Shown: positions 50,204-60,364, numbered from the stretch's first letter. The stretch: DNA of 64,000 bases from CADEDV01 sp964596345 (GCA_964596345.1 CAZQSZ010000009.1:1-64000); one strand, 5' to 3'. Program-made: numbers and translations. Notes: a model not told the origin generated them from the letters alone.

Positions 50204-50389
50204 CAGCTTTGCCTTTTGAGGCTGTTGTAAACAACTGTGTTTTCAACTACATTTTAGCGGTTTTGTGAGTTTGCTGGTGGGGTTTTGGGGAATAAATACG
50301 TTGGAATTAGAAACTTGTGCCTGCGATCTTTGGGAAACTCAAATAAATCAGTACGTTATTTCGTTAGTTGAATATTACTGGTTATACTA

Positions 50390-51286
50390 ATGAGAATTCC
50401 CATAGCGATATTAAGTTTTCTGGTTACAATCTCCGCTTTTAGTCAATCGCTGTCGGACAAATACTTACATTTCAGAACTGACTATTACTGGGACACGACC
50501 CTTTATAAATCCGAACAGGTACACTTTTATGAGGTCACCAATAGAAGGATCACACAAAAAAAGTATCCTGTATTGCTATACCTGTTCACAAAAATTATAA
50601 GTGATACTCCATTGATAACAAAAGATATCTTTGAAAGGCGTGGCAGATCGTACTATCCTTATAAGTATATCAGAAAGGGGGATAGTATTTACCTGCAATA
50701 TTTTGATTTAGGAAAACGAAAGCTGCAACTACACAAAGAGTATTCTTTAAACCCTCGTGACACTGTAAATTGGTTGGCAAACAAAGGATCTCTAGACAGT
50801 AAATATGGAATTTCTGTGGGTGGTTTTTCTACTTATATAGGCGAAGAGATTATTCAGATCAATGGAAAGCCATTTACCACTTTCCATTTTTTGGAAGACC
50901 ATGATAGCCCGGGTTCTCATGCAAGCTATTTTACTACAGATGTTTTTCTCGACAAAAAAACACTAATCCCTGTCAAATACGTTCAAACAAATTATGACTA
51001 TATAACACGACAACGGCTCTTGTATAATTCAATTACTACGTTAGCTGCATCAGGAAACGCTTTACCCGACTATACCAACAAGAAACTTGAAGACCTGGTG
51101 ATTTATGAAGACAAAAGCACTACCTGGACAGAAAGGCAAAAGCAAGAGCTTTTTAAAAAGTATCCGGCTGATATGAAACAATATGTTGATTGTCTTATAA
51201 GGAAGTTAGACGGGCATATCAGCTTCTTTCATTTTGAACAGAGCATGCGCTACATGAATATTAATGTAAGTAAAGAATGTGAGTGA
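50390..51286 (+). CDS. Secreted protein of unknown function
   Basis: A 298-residue product with a signal peptide (MRIPIAILSFLVTISAFS). The mature part is rich in Tyr, Lys and Asp, and a central stretch (PVKYVQTNYDYITRQRLLYN) gives a beta-strand impression. No family recognised. Base composition is more AT-rich than the GC-richer genes on its left. The flanks (50204-50389 and 51287-51497) hold no gene; an 8-bp inverted repeat GTTCTTGA/TCAAGAAC lies at 51297-51334, without a T-run. Confidence 0.65.
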   Translation: MRIPIAILSFLVTISAFSQSLSDKYLHFRTDYYWDTTLYKSEQVHFYEVTNRRITQKKYPVLLYLFTKIISDTPLITKDIFERRGRSYYPYKYIRKGDSIYLQYFDLGKRKLQLHKEYSLNPRDTVNWLANKGSLDSKYGISVGGFSTYIGEEIIQINGKPFTTFHFLEDHDSPGSHASYFTTDVFLDKKTLIPVKYVQTNYDYITRQRLLYNSITTLAASGNALPDYTNKKLEDLVIYEDKSTTWTERQKQELFKKYPADMKQYVDCLIRKLDGHISFFHFEQSMRYMNINVSKECE

Positions 51287-51497
51287 GCAGATATATGTTC
51301 TTGACAACTGCCGGTTTGTTCTTTTCTCAAGAACAGGGTAAAAACTTGTGTGCACGGCAAAAGTCGAGATCTGACAGAATAATTGCAATAACCTGAACCA
51401 GCCAGGGAACAAAATGGCCGGTAATTTTTTGATACTGCCGCAAAAAATCTGTTCGTATATTCGATAATATACACGTTGTAGGCAACTTTAACCTTCT

Positions 51498-52076
51498 ATG
51501 CGAATACTTTTTCTTATCTGGACATTAACTATATTTTTTAAGGCTCAAAGCCAAGACAAATACTACGACACTTACACTGTTGACACATTAACATTGACAG
51601 ATGTTAATTTTAAAAAAGTTGTTTCATACAAGGTTAACTGCGTCACTTTTCTTGTTAATTATGACGACTACAAAAAAGAACTTTACATTTATTGGAAACG
51701 GTATCATGACGGAATGAAGGGAACAAAGCGAGAAAAAAAAAGAGGTGAATATATTAACCCAGACTATGAACCGAGATGGAGAACGATTGACTCTGTTTAC
51801 CAGCTTTTGAAGGTTCAAGTCAAAACGCAGGACACAATATTTCTTAATCAAAGAGTATTTGACAAAGTAGGGTTAGGTTCATTAAACAATTTTTTCCCAG
51901 ACATGATTGAAAAGAAAAATTGTGCAATCCTTGACAGTGACAATAAGCGGCACTTTAAAATAATCCGACACAAAGGCTCAAAGAAGACTGGGAACTTTAC
52001 TGGTACTGGTGGACGGGTTTACTTTCTACCAGGTGACAAAAAATATTTCATCGGAGCAATGAACTGGGTTTCGTAA
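51498..52076 (+). CDS. Secreted protein of unknown function in a cassette-like unit
   Basis: The 192-residue product has a signal peptide (MRILFLIWTLTIFFKAQSQ) and a basic, Lys/Tyr-rich mature part without recognised motifs. The gene is AT-rich. It is bracketed by the inverted pair GTTGTAGGCA (51475-51484) and TGCCTACAAC (52083-52092), with ACGTTGTAGGCA ending 13 bases before the ATG. That bracketing is the pattern of a one-gene integron-type cassette. Function unknown. Confidence 0.7.
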   Translation: MRILFLIWTLTIFFKAQSQDKYYDTYTVDTLTLTDVNFKKVVSYKVNCVTFLVNYDDYKKELYIYWKRYHDGMKGTKREKKRGEYINPDYEPRWRTIDSVYQLLKVQVKTQDTIFLNQRVFDKVGLGSLNNFFPDMIEKKNCAILDSDNKRHFKIIRHKGSKKTGNFTGTGGRVYFLPGDKKYFIGAMNWVS

Positions 52077-52082
52077 CAAAGC

Positions 52083-52192
52083 TGCCTACAACATTCAGTT
52101 TTGCGTCAGCGGGGGCGACGAATAAATCCTCATCGGCAGTGCTACTATCAGCTACATACCTGCCAACCTTGCTCTTTTACGCCGTTGTTGGC
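52083..52192. repeat. attC-like segment after the 192-residue gene
   Basis: Begins TGCCTACAAC and ends GTTGTTGGC (52184-52192), which are imperfect inverted copies (one mismatch over nine bases). No strong internal arms are seen, unlike the element at 47014-47143, so the assignment is weak. Confidence 0.4.
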
Positions 52193-52193
52193 G

Positions 52194-52213
52194 CCTGCCT
52201 GCCGTCAGGCAGG
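52194..52213. repeat. Perfect 8-bp hairpin CCTGCCTG-CCGT-CAGGCAGG
   Basis: Perfect stem with a four-base loop, followed by TTT on the plus strand. It may be a terminator for the 192-residue gene or a dispersed palindromic repeat. Confidence 0.6.
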
Positions 52214-52265
52214 TTTCTCACCAACAACTGAACTAATCAATTATCAACACCGCTTCAGCAAAACA

Positions 52266-52291
52266 CAGCAGCCCCAATAAAGGGGCTGCTG
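52266..52291 (-). terminator. Intrinsic terminator after the PorP/SprF-like gene
   Basis: Perfect 10-bp stem CAGCAGCCCC/GGGGCTGCTG with a six-base loop; on the minus strand TGTTTTGC follows. It lies 39 bp past the stop at 52331. Confidence 0.85.
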
Positions 52292-52330
52292 CAACCATTA
52301 AACCTATGAACTAACTGCTCTGAGAAAGAC

Positions 52331-53221
52331 TTATTTGAGGATATTATACCGCAACATTACTTCATGGGCATTGGCACCGCCCTGGAAAGAACTGATCGGT
52401 GTTTTATAAATATCAAAGGCATAGCCCAGTGTAAACTTCTTATTGATATGAGCACCGGCACTCAGCATCCAGCTTTGCCGGGCCCGTAACGCCACTCCCC
52501 ACCAGAATACTTCATTATGCTCCACCCGGAAACCACCCTGGAATTCCAGCGGCGCATTCGGCAAATAGATCATTAAAAAATTCGGGGTGATCACGGTCGC
52601 TTCATCCACCGTCCAGTGATAAGCACCGTGCAGGTAATAGTGACGGTACAAACGGGCCTGTTCTGTTGTGTTTAAGTTGCCGGTATAAAAATCCAGTTTG
52701 GACTGCACCAGTTGCGATACCGATGCACCAATTTGAAATTTCTTATTGGTGTACGAAACACCAAATCCGGCGTCGAATTTAAAACGGTTGTCGCCGGCAC
52801 CCATAGCAGGATCGCCTGCTATGGACTGGCTTAGTTTTTCACGGTTCAGCGAAAACTGCTGGCCTCTTGCTTCCAGACCAAGCGAGAAAGTGCCCTTCGC
52901 TGTTTCAATATGTTTGGCAAAAGCTAACTGGATACCGGTTCTTGAAGTGGGTCCTGTTTTATCACTATAGATATAACCACCCAAACCGATCTTTTGCTCC
53001 GGTAATTTAAAAGAACCAAAGACGGTACCGGTCCGCGGACTGCCACTGATACCGGTCCACTGGCTGCGGTAAGTAACCCCCACCATATTGTTGACGCCTG
53101 CCATGGAAGGGTTGTGCAATACACCCTGCAGATCATACAAAGAAGAGGTTTGTAATTGCTGTGCCTGCAGGTTCGTCAGCGCCAGTGCGAGGAACAGGGA
53201 TAAAATGATATAGCGTTTCAT
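52331..53221 (-). CDS. PorP/SprF-family type IX secretion system outer-membrane protein
   Basis: A 296-residue beta-barrel with a signal peptide (MKRYIILSLFLALALTNLQAQ). The family signature is QTSSLYDLQGVLHNPSMAGVNNMVGVTYRSQWTGI at the start, followed by strand repeats such as KIGLGGYIYSDKTGPTSRTGIQLAFA. PorP/SprF-like proteins pair with type B cargo and are needed for export or attachment of that cargo, as SprF is for SprB. It is the second gene after the 1128-residue type B cargo gene, 19 bp downstream, matching this partnership. Confidence 0.93.
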   Translation of the reverse strand: MKRYIILSLFLALALTNLQAQQLQTSSLYDLQGVLHNPSMAGVNNMVGVTYRSQWTGISGSPRTGTVFGSFKLPEQKIGLGGYIYSDKTGPTSRTGIQLAFAKHIETAKGTFSLGLEARGQQFSLNREKLSQSIAGDPAMGAGDNRFKFDAGFGVSYTNKKFQIGASVSQLVQSKLDFYTGNLNTTEQARLYRHYYLHGAYHWTVDEATVITPNFLMIYLPNAPLEFQGGFRVEHNEVFWWGVALRARQSWMLSAGAHINKKFTLGYAFDIYKTPISSFQGGANAHEVMLRYNILK

Positions 53222-53240
53222 TGCTTGTTAGTTTAGTTGT

Positions 53241-56200
53241 TTATCTCAGGATGGTTACGTCTCCTGCTAATGTTATTAATTTACCGGTGATAGTGCGGAA
53301 AGTAACAGTATAGTAATACGTACCATCAGCAACAGGTTTACCATTAAAGGTTCCATCCCAGTCATTCGCATAATTGTTATTGGTATAGATCACATTACCA
53401 TAACGGTTATACACTCCCACTTTGATGTTGTTGGTACAGGGAGCACCGTTGGTCACCAGCCACCTGTCATTCATGCCATCCCCATTCGGTGTGAAGGCAT
53501 TCATCACTTTCACGCAATAAGGGATCACCGTTACAATGGCAGCATCGGTAGAGGTACAGATGTTATTATCCCTGACTGTGAGTGTATAGGTGGTGGTCAC
53601 ATTAGGTTTAGCAACAGGGGTATATGTATTGGCATTGGTGAGTGTGGCAGCCGGTGTCCAGGCAATGGATACCGCATTGGCAGCACTGCTTCCGTTCAGT
53701 TGCACCTGGTCGCCATCCACGATGGTTTTATCCGGGCCGGCACTGATCACCGGGTTGGGTTTGATGGAAATATTGACGGTGCCCGTTCTTACACAACCAT
53801 TCAGTGTTGCGGTTACAGTGAAAGCAGCATTGCTGTTCACGGTTGCAACCGGGTTACTGATATTCGTAGCGGATAAACCTCCGGCCGGTGTCCAGGCATA
53901 AGCAGCTCCGGTACCGTTGGTAGTCGCCAGCATATTGACCGGAGCTCCGGCACAAACCAGTGTATCATTGTTCGTGGTCAGTGTCAGGTTATCATTGAAA
54001 CCAACGTTGATGGTTTTAGTGATCGTACCGCAGAACGCATCTTTGATAATGATCGTCTTCGGGCCGGTGCTTAAACCGGTGAATACATTGGAAGACTGGA
54101 AAGCACCGCCATTGATACTGTATTCATACGGTGCAATTCCGCCGGATGTATTGAGGGTGATGCTGCCACCGGTGGGGTTGGTACAGGAGGCATTCACCAC
54201 CACATCGGTTGTGTTTACATTCACATTCAGCGTATCGCCATACTCCATGATGGATGGAATACCATTAGCAATAGCTAAAGTACCTATGAATAATTTACGG
54301 TTGGCAAAAGGAATAGCAGCCGGCACGGTACGGGGTGCAAAGCCCATGGCATTTTGCAGGTTGCCATGCGGGGCTACTTCCATTCTCCAGTTGGCACCGC
54401 CATCATTGGTAACAAACAACACATTACTGCCGCACACATAACCATTATTCGCATCATGGAACAAAACATTCAGCTGGTTACCCGATGGCAGCAGGGTATT
54501 GATATTACTGCTGATATCCGTCCAGGTGGCACCGCCATCCGTTGTTTTATATAATCTTCTGAAACCGGCAGTCGTGAAAATATTTCCGAGTACAAAAACC
54601 GTATTATCATCCAATGCAAAAATGCTGGTATAGGAAGTAAAGGTGTTGGGGAAACCAGTCGGTCCTTCATTTAATGCCGGGAACGGACTGATCCTGCTCC
54701 AGGTAGTTCCGCCATCCGTTGTTTTATACACACCGTTTCTTGAACCGGCGGCATAACCAATGTTGCGGCTGGGGAAAGCCATCCTGGATAAAGTAGGTGC
54801 TGTGAAAGCCGGTGTGGTAGTAGTGGCTACAATATCTATCGCCTGCCAGGTAGCTCCTGCATCCGTGCTGCGGAAGAAAGAAGATTTTCTGCTGGCGGCT
54901 GGTACAGAGAATTGGCTGTATCCCACTGCATAGATGGTATCATTACCAAAACCCACCACATCATTCATCTGGAAATTGAAATTGGAATACAAGGGGTCCA
55001 GTGTGGTGGCCTGGTCGCCTGAAAAATAAATGACCCCATTGCTCACGGCGAAATAAGATTTATCCAGTTTGGTATAAGCAAAGCCATTGATATTATAGAA
55101 AGAAGAAGCAAAGTCGGGCCTGTTCTTAGCCACCCAGGAATTACCGCCATTCGTGGTAACTGCAATCATAGAACCACCGGTAATGATACCGTTATTACAG
55201 TCCACAAAGTCAACCTTATTGCCGGTTGCGCCTACAAACACATAACTGCTGTTATAAGAGGCTCCCCCGGGAATCGAATCGGCTACCACACCTCCTTGCC
55301 CCATAGTAATAAATTTACCGCTGGGTAAAATATCAAAAGCCCAGGTGGCGAAACTGCTGTAGTTGCGTCCTTGAGGTAAGGAAAATTCTCTCACCCAGTT
55401 TCTGCCGGTATCTACGGATGTCCACATCAAACCCAAATTGGCAGCAGCAAATAATTTACCATTAGCAGCCCTTCTCATCTGGTAGGGGTTAGAAGCAGTT
55501 AACACCTGCACGGCAGGTATTGGCGGAAAGCCGGGAGGGGCGCCTGCATTACCTGTATTCAGTATTTCATATTTACCTTTTTCATACACACCCGGACGGT
55601 TCACATTCAGGGTGCTGTCGTTCACACCGGTCCGCACTCTTACCACCACGTTATTATTAAATGACATCATCACGATCATCGAGTCATTGATAATATTCAG
55701 GGCCCTGAATTGCTGAACAGTTTGTGTTACTGATCCGAATTTAGATGTACAATTTAAGGTGGCAGGATAACCGGTATATCCCAGTCTTTCTTTACTGATC
55801 GAATAATCAATCAGCGTTCCGTTATCAAATTTCCAGAGCAAACTCGCATTATGTGACCCGGTTGTTTGTGACCCTGTAAACGCACAGGTGCTGGTGCTGG
55901 TGATATTGGGGATGCCAATATTAGGAAAGTTAGAAGCACCGCCGCCACAGATATAACCAATATTATTACTGGTGAACTGTATCCGGTATATCTCTTTTGA
56001 TTTAGCAGTAATGGCATAATCAATAGAAGGATACGTTGCGTTATTAATAAATCCGACTTTGGTAGTACCATTCACAGCAGGTGCTGCCAGCGAATCCCAG
56101 GTGCTGCCGCCATTTTGCGTAAAATAAACTTTAGGAATTGAATCGGGTGTATTCCATTGCCCGGCGATATAGCCAGTGTTCTCATTAATGAACCAGCAGG

Positions 56201-56627
56201 TATTAATGCTTCTTGCATTGGCATACAACGGCGTATTCACAAAGGTCCAGTTCTGCCCGCCGTTGACGGTCTTTGCCATCATACCATTTGATCCTACTGC
56301 ATACGCAACAGAAGAACTGGCAATATGCACATCATTGAAACTACCATTGGTGGTTAAACCGGCAGGTGATGTAAAGGTGAAAGGGCCATAGGTCCATTTA
56401 ACACCGCCATCAGTGGTCCTGGCAATACCGCCGTTACCGCCTACAGCGATACCGAAGTTATTATCGTAAAAGTGAACATCCAGTACAGTAAAGCCAAACT
56501 GCCTGGGATCGCTGAAGCGCCACTTATCAGTCCGGTAATCACTTTGTGCCTGGGAAGAAAGAGAGAAAAATGAGATCATTAACAGCAACAAGCCATAATG
56601 CATTTTTCCAAAGCAGTTCTTGTTCAT
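53241..56627 (-). CDS. Large type IX secreted protein with Ycf48-like repeats, SprB repeat, PKD and type B sorting domain
   Basis: A 1128-residue surface or secreted protein. After a signal peptide (MNKNCFGKMHYGLLLLMISFFSLSSQAQ region), residues about 30-780 hold Ycf48/BNR-like beta-propeller repeats, recognised by recurring AYAVGSNGMMAKTVNGGQNW and GYAAGSRNGVYKTTDGGTTW units. Then comes a SprB-type repeat (GGSITLNTSGGIAPYEYSING), a PKD-like domain (SAGPDKTIVDGDQVQLNGSS), and a C-terminal gliding-motility-associated type B domain (AFTPNGDGMNDRWLV ... YNRYGNVIY ... WDGTFNGKPVADGTYYYTV). It is exported by the type IX system and probably held at the surface with the PorP/SprF partner encoded next. 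Binding target unknown. Confidence 0.92.
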   Translation of the reverse strand: MNKNCFGKMHYGLLLLMISFFSLSSQAQSDYRTDKWRFSDPRQFGFTVLDVHFYDNNFGIAVGGNGGIARTTDGGVKWTYGPFTFTSPAGLTTNGSFNDVHIASSSVAYAVGSNGMMAKTVNGGQNWTFVNTPLYANARSINTCWFINENTGYIAGQWNTPDSIPKVYFTQNGGSTWDSLAAPAVNGTTKVGFINNATYPSIDYAITAKSKEIYRIQFTSNNIGYICGGGASNFPNIGIPNITSTSTCAFTGSQTTGSHNASLLWKFDNGTLIDYSISKERLGYTGYPATLNCTSKFGSVTQTVQQFRALNIINDSMIVMMSFNNNVVVRVRTGVNDSTLNVNRPGVYEKGKYEILNTGNAGAPPGFPPIPAVQVLTASNPYQMRRAANGKLFAAANLGLMWTSVDTGRNWVREFSLPQGRNYSSFATWAFDILPSGKFITMGQGGVVADSIPGGASYNSSYVFVGATGNKVDFVDCNNGIITGGSMIAVTTNGGNSWVAKNRPDFASSFYNINGFAYTKLDKSYFAVSNGVIYFSGDQATTLDPLYSNFNFQMNDVVGFGNDTIYAVGYSQFSVPAASRKSSFFRSTDAGATWQAIDIVATTTTPAFTAPTLSRMAFPSRNIGYAAGSRNGVYKTTDGGTTWSRISPFPALNEGPTGFPNTFTSYTSIFALDDNTVFVLGNIFTTAGFRRLYKTTDGGATWTDISSNINTLLPSGNQLNVLFHDANNGYVCGSNVLFVTNDGGANWRMEVAPHGNLQNAMGFAPRTVPAAIPFANRKLFIGTLAIANGIPSIMEYGDTLNVNVNTTDVVVNASCTNPTGGSITLNTSGGIAPYEYSINGGAFQSSNVFTGLSTGPKTIIIKDAFCGTITKTINVGFNDNLTLTTNNDTLVCAGAPVNMLATTNGTGAAYAWTPAGGLSATNISNPVATVNSNAAFTVTATLNGCVRTGTVNISIKPNPVISAGPDKTIVDGDQVQLNGSSAANAVSIAWTPAATLTNANTYTPVAKPNVTTTYTLTVRDNNICTSTDAAIVTVIPYCVKVMNAFTPNGDGMNDRWLVTNGAPCTNNIKVGVYNRYGNVIYTNNNYANDWDGTFNGKPVADGTYYYTVTFRTITGKLITLAGDVTILR

Positions 56628-56696
56628 TTCAGTAACGTTTAAAATTTTGGTTGTTATTCAGGGAAACAATGTTAGACCAACATGGAAAGAGTGTTT

Positions 56697-56712
56697 GTAG
56701 AATTAATTCTAC
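56697..56712. promoter_or_regulatory. Palindrome GTAGAATTAATTCTAC upstream of the cargo pair
   Basis: A perfect 16-bp palindrome, 43 bp before the ATG at 56756, in the spacer between the divergent cargo genes. It differs by one central base from GTAGAATAAATTCTAC at 63122-63137 before the response-regulator gene. Confidence 0.65.
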
Positions 56713-56755
56713 TGAAATGAATTGCTAAATGATGGAATATTGAATACTGAAATTT

Positions 56756-59700
56756 ATGAGGCGGAAACCAATTATACTACTGCTCGTTAGTTTATGTATT
56801 GTCCTGGCTTCATTCGCCCAGGATAAATCCAACCGGGGTAAGGAATTCTGGATGGCGTACGGTTTTGATTATAGCTTTTTTCATGAATCGCCGGTCAACT
56901 TCCAGGAACTGGCCTTATATATAAGTACCGAGCAGGCCGCTACTGTTACCGTTACCATTACCGGTACCAGCTATACACAAACTTTGAATATTCCGGCCAA
57001 TACCGTTGACGCCACTATTCTTATTCCCAAGACAGGACCCAATGATGCCCGTACGCTGACGGATGGGTTGCAACCAAGAAATATTCATATAGTAAGTAAT
57101 GTACCCGTAGCCGTGTATGCCCATGTGTATTCAACCATGGTGTCCGGTGCCACCATGCTGATGCCCGTGGAAACCTATGGATATTCTTATCGCTCCATCA
57201 ATTATTACCAGACCACTTCACAAAGCAGCCCCGACGACTGGTATTCCTGGTTTTATGTAATTGCATCCGAAGACAATACCCGGCTGGAGATCACTCCGTC
57301 TGATACCACGAAGAACGGTTGGTTGCCCACACAGACCTATACTATTAATCTCAACAAAGGGGAATCCTATCATGTGTTTGGCAAAGCCCTCTTTAATGGT
57401 AATCCTGCTTTTGCCAGCAAGGATATGACAGGCAGTAAAATTATTTCTGTTCCCGGCGCTGATGGTAACTGTCACCCTGTTGCTGTTTTCTCCGGTTCGG
57501 GTGGTATCCGCTTATGCCGTGGAGATGGTGGTGAATTTGTGCACCAGCAGGTATTCCCTTCGCAAGCCTGGGGCACCCGTTATCTTACTTATCATACTAT
57601 TAATAATACCAACACCGATATTCTTGAAACCAACCGGAATTATTACCGGGTTTGTGTGCAGGATCCGGCGGCTGTTGTCAGAAGAAATGGTGTCGTGTTA
57701 ACAGGACTGATCAACAATTTCTTTTACGAGTTCATGGATTCCACGGGTGGTGATTATATAGAATCCGATAAACCGGTATTAGTATCGCAGTACACGCCGA
57801 ATAAAAACCAGTGCTGGAATTTCCCTACCACCACACCGGCACCGCCTTCTTATGGCGACCCGGAAATGTTTTACTTAAGCCCGATCGAACAGGGACAAAA
57901 ATCAGTTTTGTTTTATACCAGCCGTAAATCATCGATTGACTATGTATATGTGAATATACATTTCCCCACGGTGGCTGCTGCTTCTCTCCGGGTGGATGGA
58001 ACTCCTGTTCCTGCTGCCCAGGTCATCCCGCATCCTAATTATCCTTCTTACTCTGTTGCCGTGAGAAGATTTGTGGGCCCTGCCGCACAACATACCATTA
58101 CCTGTGATTCTGCTTTCACTGCTACCGTATATGGATTGGGCAACTATGAAAGTTATGGTTATAACGTAGGTACACTGATCAACAACCTGAATAATTACAG
58201 CGAGATCAAAAACACATTTAATACAACCAATACGATTGATACATTCACCTGTCCCAAATCACCTGTTCGTTTGTTTGTAAAACTCGGTTACCCTGCTAAT
58301 TCCATCCACTGGAAACTGAGTACGGTTGCCGGTATGTCGCCCAATGCTGATTCCATCATCAGCAATCCTGTTCCTGTCAGGACAGAACTGATTAATGGAA
58401 GAACCTATTATGTGTATACGCTGCAACAGGATTTTATCTTTACCAGCCCCGGCACTTATTATATCCCGGTTACCTATACAGCAACGGTGATTGAAAATTG
58501 CAGCCAGTCCGAAAATGCTACCGTGAAAGTAGTGGTGAAGCCCGGACCTGTAGCTGATTTTACGTTTCCAACTCCTGCCTGTTTAACAGACAGTATCCGT
58601 TTTACGGGTGCAGCAGTTCCGGGTACTTTCAACATGGTTACTTATAACTGGTTCTTTGATGACAACAGCACACAAACCGGTATCAATGCCGTAAAACTAT
58701 TTGCTGCATCGGGTAATCAAAATGTCCGTTACCGGGTGATCGCTGATAATGGTTGCGTGGGTGATACCACAAAATTGTTAGTGATCACAGCTAGTCCTGT
58801 TGCCACTTTTAATGCAGCTGGTACTATTTGCCAGCGGGATTCCATCCTGCTTACCAGCAATGCTTCTTTACCCGGCGGCACTATCAGCAGCTGGTACTGG
58901 AATTTTGGCGATGGTAATACGGCTACGCTTACTACTGGTAATCCTTTCTATCACCGCTACAATACCCCGGGCACTTATACCATTTATTTAATTGCCACCG
59001 GCAGCAATGGTTGTAAAAGTGATACCGCTTTCAGTACGGTGAATGTACAGCCACGGCCACAGGCTTTATTCAGCTACGACCGGAATATCTGCACCGGTGA
59101 TTCGATCCGTTTTACGGATAACTCTTCTTTTGTACCCGGCAATACCATTACCAGCTGGCAATGGAATTTCGGGGATGGCAACAGCAGCACTTTCAACAAC
59201 GGCAATCCCTTCTATCATACCTATACAACGGCGGGCAACTTTACGGTATCATTAGTCGTGAATGGCAGTAACAGTTGCCTGAGTGATACCTTCCGGCTGA
59301 CCGTGAACGTAACAGCAAAACCAACTGTATCAATATCTGTTTCGGGTAAGCCCTGTATCGATAGTTTGCAAACCTTTACTTCTTCCATTACTGTAAGTGG
59401 TAACCCGGCCAACTGGTTCTGGGATTTTGGCGATGCACAAACCTTCAGCTCCTCCACCAGCAATATTGCTACCCATGCTTATACAACTACACTAACCAAT
59501 ATCACTATTAAACATGCCGTCAGTTTCAGTGGTGGCTGCGGTACTGATACTGCCACGATCAATATTCCGCTGATCAATCCTAATCCAACAGCTAACTTTA
59601 CGATCACCGGTGATACATTATGTGAAAAGAAACCCTTGTTCTTCTCTTCCACCAGTACGGGTGTCAGCAACTGGAACTGGAATTTTGGAAATGGTACTGG

Positions 59701-60337
59701 CAGCAATATTCCCCCATTCAGCAAATCTTATACTACCGCCGGCACCTATACAATTTCCTTAGTTACTAAAACAGCAGCCGGTTGCGGTTCCTTACCTGCC
59801 ACACAAACCATCACGATTCATCCATTGCCGAATATCAATGCGGGGCCGGATAAATTTTTCAACCTCGGTGGTTCTGCCACTTTGGATGCAACGATCAGCA
59901 ACCCGTCTAACTATGATTTCCTGTGGACACCTTCTACGTATCTTAATTCCCCTGTACTGCTGAATCCTGTGTCCACCCCGGATATACCGGTTACCTATAC
60001 CATACAGGCTATCGACAAGACCAGCAATTGCATGGCATCCGATGATGTTGTGATTACTCCGGTCTCCGATATTTTTATTCCTTCTGCTTTCACACCGAAT
60101 AATGATGGCCGGAATGATAAATGGGTGATCCCGGGACTGGCTTTATATCCAGATGCCTTAGTTACGGTGTTCAACAGGGCGGGACAGAAATTATTTGCCT
60201 CCACCGGCTATATCAATAATCCCTGGAACGGAACCTATAAAGGGATCGTTCAGCCCAATGAAGTATATGTGTACCTGGTGCAACTGAATGATGATAAAAA
60301 AAGGATACTGAAAGGTACTGTCACAATCATCCGGTAA
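56756..60337 (+). CDS. Type IX secreted protein with IgGFc-binding N-domain, PKD repeats and type B sorting domain
   Basis: A 1193-residue exported protein. A signal peptide ends at SFAQ, followed by an IgGFc-binding-like N-terminal domain (NRGKEFWMAYGFDYSFFHES, then MLMPVETYGYSYRSIN, SWFYVIASEDNTRLEITPSD and GSKIISVPGADGNCHPVAVFSG). Residues about 600-1010 contain PKD domains, including two near-identical copies with YWNFGDGNT and WQWNFGDGNS cores. The end is a type B sorting domain (FIPSAFTPNNDGRNDKWVIPG, FNRAGQKLFAS, WNGTYKGIVQPNEVYVY). The true ligand of the N-domain in bacteria is unknown. It is followed after 27 bp by a paralogue, so the two form an operon. Confidence 0.93.
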   Translation: MRRKPIILLLVSLCIVLASFAQDKSNRGKEFWMAYGFDYSFFHESPVNFQELALYISTEQAATVTVTITGTSYTQTLNIPANTVDATILIPKTGPNDARTLTDGLQPRNIHIVSNVPVAVYAHVYSTMVSGATMLMPVETYGYSYRSINYYQTTSQSSPDDWYSWFYVIASEDNTRLEITPSDTTKNGWLPTQTYTINLNKGESYHVFGKALFNGNPAFASKDMTGSKIISVPGADGNCHPVAVFSGSGGIRLCRGDGGEFVHQQVFPSQAWGTRYLTYHTINNTNTDILETNRNYYRVCVQDPAAVVRRNGVVLTGLINNFFYEFMDSTGGDYIESDKPVLVSQYTPNKNQCWNFPTTTPAPPSYGDPEMFYLSPIEQGQKSVLFYTSRKSSIDYVYVNIHFPTVAAASLRVDGTPVPAAQVIPHPNYPSYSVAVRRFVGPAAQHTITCDSAFTATVYGLGNYESYGYNVGTLINNLNNYSEIKNTFNTTNTIDTFTCPKSPVRLFVKLGYPANSIHWKLSTVAGMSPNADSIISNPVPVRTELINGRTYYVYTLQQDFIFTSPGTYYIPVTYTATVIENCSQSENATVKVVVKPGPVADFTFPTPACLTDSIRFTGAAVPGTFNMVTYNWFFDDNSTQTGINAVKLFAASGNQNVRYRVIADNGCVGDTTKLLVITASPVATFNAAGTICQRDSILLTSNASLPGGTISSWYWNFGDGNTATLTTGNPFYHRYNTPGTYTIYLIATGSNGCKSDTAFSTVNVQPRPQALFSYDRNICTGDSIRFTDNSSFVPGNTITSWQWNFGDGNSSTFNNGNPFYHTYTTAGNFTVSLVVNGSNSCLSDTFRLTVNVTAKPTVSISVSGKPCIDSLQTFTSSITVSGNPANWFWDFGDAQTFSSSTSNIATHAYTTTLTNITIKHAVSFSGGCGTDTATINIPLINPNPTANFTITGDTLCEKKPLFFSSTSTGVSNWNWNFGNGTGSNIPPFSKSYTTAGTYTISLVTKTAAGCGSLPATQTITIHPLPNINAGPDKFFNLGGSATLDATISNPSNYDFLWTPSTYLNSPVLLNPVSTPDIPVTYTIQAIDKTSNCMASDDVVITPVSDIFIPSAFTPNNDGRNDKWVIPGLALYPDALVTVFNRAGQKLFASTGYINNPWNGTYKGIVQPNEVYVYLVQLNDDKKRILKGTVTIIR

Positions 60338-60364
60338 GCTTACAGCGATCACAGTTATTCACGC

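Noticed and set aside
52194..52213. CRISPR-like or mobile-element end
   Set aside because: A single short hairpin with no spacer array; nothing else supports a CRISPR or insertion sequence anywhere in the window.
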